Origin: Pseudomonadota bacterium
GTDB taxonomy: Bacteria; Desulfobacterota; Binatia; Binatales; Binataceae
Assembly: GCA_021323945.1 (NCBI GenBank)
Contig: JAJPKA010000014.1
Span: 310,001 to 374,000 of the forward strand
Length of the DNA: 64,000 nt
Reading direction: 5' to 3'
The stretch's first letter is position 1, and each line of letters opens with the position of its first letter. Positions 61,973 to 64,000 of this stretch are shown piece by piece. Both the position numbers and the translations under genes were made by a program. Below the pieces are notes generated by a model. The model did not search any database. It was not told the origin of the DNA and worked only from the letters and a program-made list of their open reading frames with translations.

Positions 61973-63856
61973 ATGAATCCGCCAGCCACGTTGGTCGAAA
62001 GCGCGGTCGCTACCACCAGCGATAATCTCCGGGAAGAGTTCGCGGTCGAACTACACGACGTGTCCTTCACCTACCAGGACACAAGCGCTCCGGCTCTACG
62101 GCACATTGAAATTTGTCTCAGGCGCGGCGAGATGATTGGGATCTTGGGCGCCTCCGGCGCTGGCAAGTCGACTCTCGCGAAATGTCTCAATCGTTTGGTC
62201 CCAGCCTTTGAGCGGGGCCAATTCAGCGGCGTGGTGCGGATTCACGGTAGGGCACTGGACGGCATGCGCGTCTCCGATCTCTCCCATCTGGTCGGGATGG
62301 TGTTTCAGGATTTCGAAGCACAGCTGTTTTCCACTAACGTCGCACTCGAAGTCGCCTTCGCCATGCAGCAGATCGGGATGCCGCGTGAGGAAATTGCGGC
62401 ACGCGTCGAACCGGCTCTGGAGGCGGTAGGACTAGCCGGGTTTGCCAAGCGCGATCCAACCACGTTATCTGGCGGCGAAAAACAACGGATGGCGATTGCG
62501 GCGGTTCTAGCCCTACGTCCCGCGGTGATCGTGCTCGACGAACCGACGACTGACCTCGACCCCGAAGGCAAGGCTGAAGTATTCACTTTGATACGCAGAT
62601 TGCGGGGACAGGGGCTTACTCTCATCGTGATTGAGCACGAAGCCGAAGAGCTGCGTGCCTGCGATCGCTTGTTAGTATTGCGCGACGGTCAAGTGGTGGC
62701 GGAAGGTGCGCCACCATCCGTCATGACTCGGCTCGAGCTGCTTGAATCCTGCGGCGTGCACCCACCCGACCTGAACCGCGTGCTCGCAATGCTCGGGATT
62801 CGAGCCCATGCCGCCAGCGTCGAGGAAGCCGAAACCCTGATTCGGGGTGCGCTGCCATTGAGGACAGCGTGTTTCGGCGCCCATCCAAGTGGCGACGGCA
62901 CGCACAGCCAGGCCGCGGATCCGCTCATCAGCATGGCAAGTGAACTCGATAAGCAGGAGGCCGTTGAGAACTCAGCTGCCGCCGCAGAGCTCGGCTGGGC
63001 AAAAACGTCCGGGGTGTCACTCTCCTATGGCGACCTGGCCGGCTCCGACGTGCCTTTGGCGGAGGCTCAGCAACTGAGCTTTGCATATCCGCTCGGACCG
63101 CCCGTCCTCGAGGCGGTTAACTTTCGAATAGCAGCCGGCGAATTTGTCGCGATTGTCGGCCAGAATGGTTCCGGCAAAACCACGCTCGCGAAGCATCTGG
63201 TCGGATTGCTGACGCCGACCGGCGGAGAGGTTCTGCTGGAAGGACGGAACCGCACATCGCTGTCGCCCGAAGAAATCGCCCGCAAGGTGGGCTATGTCTT
63301 CCAGAACCCGGATCATCAAATCTTTGCGTCCACCGTAGAAGAGGAAGTTGCGTTCGGTCCGCGTAATTTTGGCTTGAGTGATGAAGACATAGACCGTCGA
63401 GTCGCTGAAGTGTTGCGGGCGGTAAACCTGGAGAATGTCCGCACGCGCGATCCCTTCCTGCTGAGCAAGGGAGAACGGCAGCGATTGGCCGTAGCCAGTG
63501 TGCTCGTACTAAGGCCGCGTCTGTTGATTCTCGACGAACCGACCACCGGTCTCGACTACCGCGAGCAGCGAGGCATGATGGGACTCATCAACGATCTGAA
63601 TCGCCTCGGCGTCGCCATTGTCATTATCACCCATGCGCCTTGGCTGGTGGCAGAATATGCGCGGCGGGTCGTTTTGATGCGGCGCGGGCGCATTCTGTTT
63701 GATGGGCCGGTGGACGCCTTTTTTCAGCAGGACGAGTTGCTGCGCGAATCGTCGTTTCGCCCGCCCGAAGTGACCCTGCTGGCGCGGCGCTTCGGCTTTC
63801 ACGCCCTGACTCCCGAACAATTCGTCAGCGTAATACGCGCACGCCTCAAGTCCTGA
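61973..63856 (+). CDS. ECF ATPase, fused EcfA1-EcfA2
   Basis: A 627-residue protein with two ABC ATPase domains. The first (about 25-260) has Walker A GASGAGKST, signature LSGGEKQR and VIVLDEPTTDLDP. The second (about 355-600) has GQNGSGKTT, signature LSKGERQR (Lys in place of Gly) and LLILDEPTTGLD. Together they power an ECF importer. I use ATG 61973; a TTG 18 codons upstream is possible. EcfT starts 3 nt after its stop. Confidence 0.9.
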   Translation: MNPPATLVESAVATTSDNLREEFAVELHDVSFTYQDTSAPALRHIEICLRRGEMIGILGASGAGKSTLAKCLNRLVPAFERGQFSGVVRIHGRALDGMRVSDLSHLVGMVFQDFEAQLFSTNVALEVAFAMQQIGMPREEIAARVEPALEAVGLAGFAKRDPTTLSGGEKQRMAIAAVLALRPAVIVLDEPTTDLDPEGKAEVFTLIRRLRGQGLTLIVIEHEAEELRACDRLLVLRDGQVVAEGAPPSVMTRLELLESCGVHPPDLNRVLAMLGIRAHAASVEEAETLIRGALPLRTACFGAHPSGDGTHSQAADPLISMASELDKQEAVENSAAAAELGWAKTSGVSLSYGDLAGSDVPLAEAQQLSFAYPLGPPVLEAVNFRIAAGEFVAIVGQNGSGKTTLAKHLVGLLTPTGGEVLLEGRNRTSLSPEEIARKVGYVFQNPDHQIFASTVEEEVAFGPRNFGLSDEDIDRRVAEVLRAVNLENVRTRDPFLLSKGERQRLAVASVLVLRPRLLILDEPTTGLDYREQRGMMGLINDLNRLGVAIVIITHAPWLVAEYARRVVLMRRGRILFDGPVDAFFQQDELLRESSFRPPEVTLLARRFGFHALTPEQFVSVIRARLKS

Positions 63857-63859
63857 CCG

Positions 63860-64000
63860 ATGCAGACCTCGCTCTACCTCGACCGCGGCACCTGGGTCCA
63901 TCGGCTTCATCCGGCGGTGAAGCTGTTTGGGCTGTTCATTATGTTCTGGTCGGTGTTCTGGGTCGACCATCCGCTGGCGTTGCTGCCAGTGGCTCTGCTG
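63860..64000 (+). CDS. ECF transmembrane subunit EcfT, 3' end outside window
   Basis: The first 47 residues of an EcfT/CbiQ protein: MQTSLYLDRGTWVHRLHP then VKLFGLFIMFWSVFWVDHPL, with the typical start in which a short N-terminus with HRLHPAVK precedes TM1. It couples the ATPase pair to S components. It lies 3 nt after the fused ATPase gene. The window ends inside the gene. Confidence 0.85.
   Translation, partial: MQTSLYLDRGTWVHRLHPAVKLFGLFIMFWSVFWVDHPLALLPVALL

Overview
This is a continuous, gene-dense chromosomal segment (about 61 protein genes and one tRNA) from a Gram-negative bacterium. The outer-membrane lifestyle is clear from a complete tolQRAB-pal-cpoB operon, lgt, an Mla-type MCE lipid transport operon and several lipobox proteins. 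The order gap-pgk-tpiA-secG-tRNA-Leu and the mix of an RND exporter with a Ycf48-like partner, acyl-CoA dehydrogenase, aldehyde dehydrogenase, divergent SDRs and a type-E succinate dehydrogenase would fit an uncultured deltaproteobacterial-grade lineage such as Candidatus Binatota/Desulfobacterota. That placement is inference only. No phage, insertion sequence, CRISPR array or plasmid feature is visible.

Layout. 1-3.4 kb: a Ycf48-like propeller (5' end outside the window) overlapping an RND/MMPL exporter. 3.5-6.8 kb: single SDR, SAM-methyltransferase and alpha/beta-hydrolase genes. 6.8-9.3 kb (minus): carbamoyltransferase, SxtJ-like and a 50-residue DUF5989 protein, a compact cassette of unknown product. 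9.8-13.5 kb (minus): a secreted orphan, glnA and a DUF1646 permease. 13.6-18.6 kb (plus): acyl-CoA dehydrogenase, D-aminoacylase-like amidohydrolase and aldehyde dehydrogenase. 18.7-22.9 kb (minus): gap-pgk-tpiA-secG-tRNA-Leu-pyrE. 23.4-29.6 kb (plus): Tol-Pal operon, then ribF. 29.8-31.3 kb (minus): dtd, DUF1285, trmL. 31.4-34.3 kb (plus): lgt, tlpA-like, ctpA. 34.5-38.4 kb (minus): panB, panC, rtcB, archease. 38.6-47.2 kb (minus): fused etfBA, sdhA, sdhB, sdhE-like, a 66-residue unknown, and a BtuFCD-type importer. 47.7-51.4 kb (minus): STAS-MlaE, MlaF, MlaD, PqiC-like. 51.6-59.8 kb: thioredoxin-like genes, cvpA, UDP-glucuronate decarboxylase, SDR, MetE-like, a polytopic membrane protein and a radical SAM protein. 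60.2-64 kb (plus): divergent SDR, then an ECF importer (S component, fused A1A2 ATPase, and EcfT cut by the window edge).

How genes work together. The ETF fusion and the SdhA/B/HdrB-like trio form a likely electron-transfer block that could take electrons from acyl-CoA dehydrogenases to the quinone pool or to thiols. TolQRAB-Pal-CpoB and Mla keep the outer membrane intact, and Lgt supplies lipidation for Pal, CpoB and PqiC. The regulatory regions most worth study are the foldable, terminator-ended leader just before panB, the nested hairpin before the aldehyde dehydrogenase gene, and the tRNA-Leu placed 17 nt before pyrE. The most unusual protein-level signals are the single-chain EtfBA, the SdhA-like subunit without the usual FAD-linking histidine, and the small protein coupled to the BtuF-type gene.
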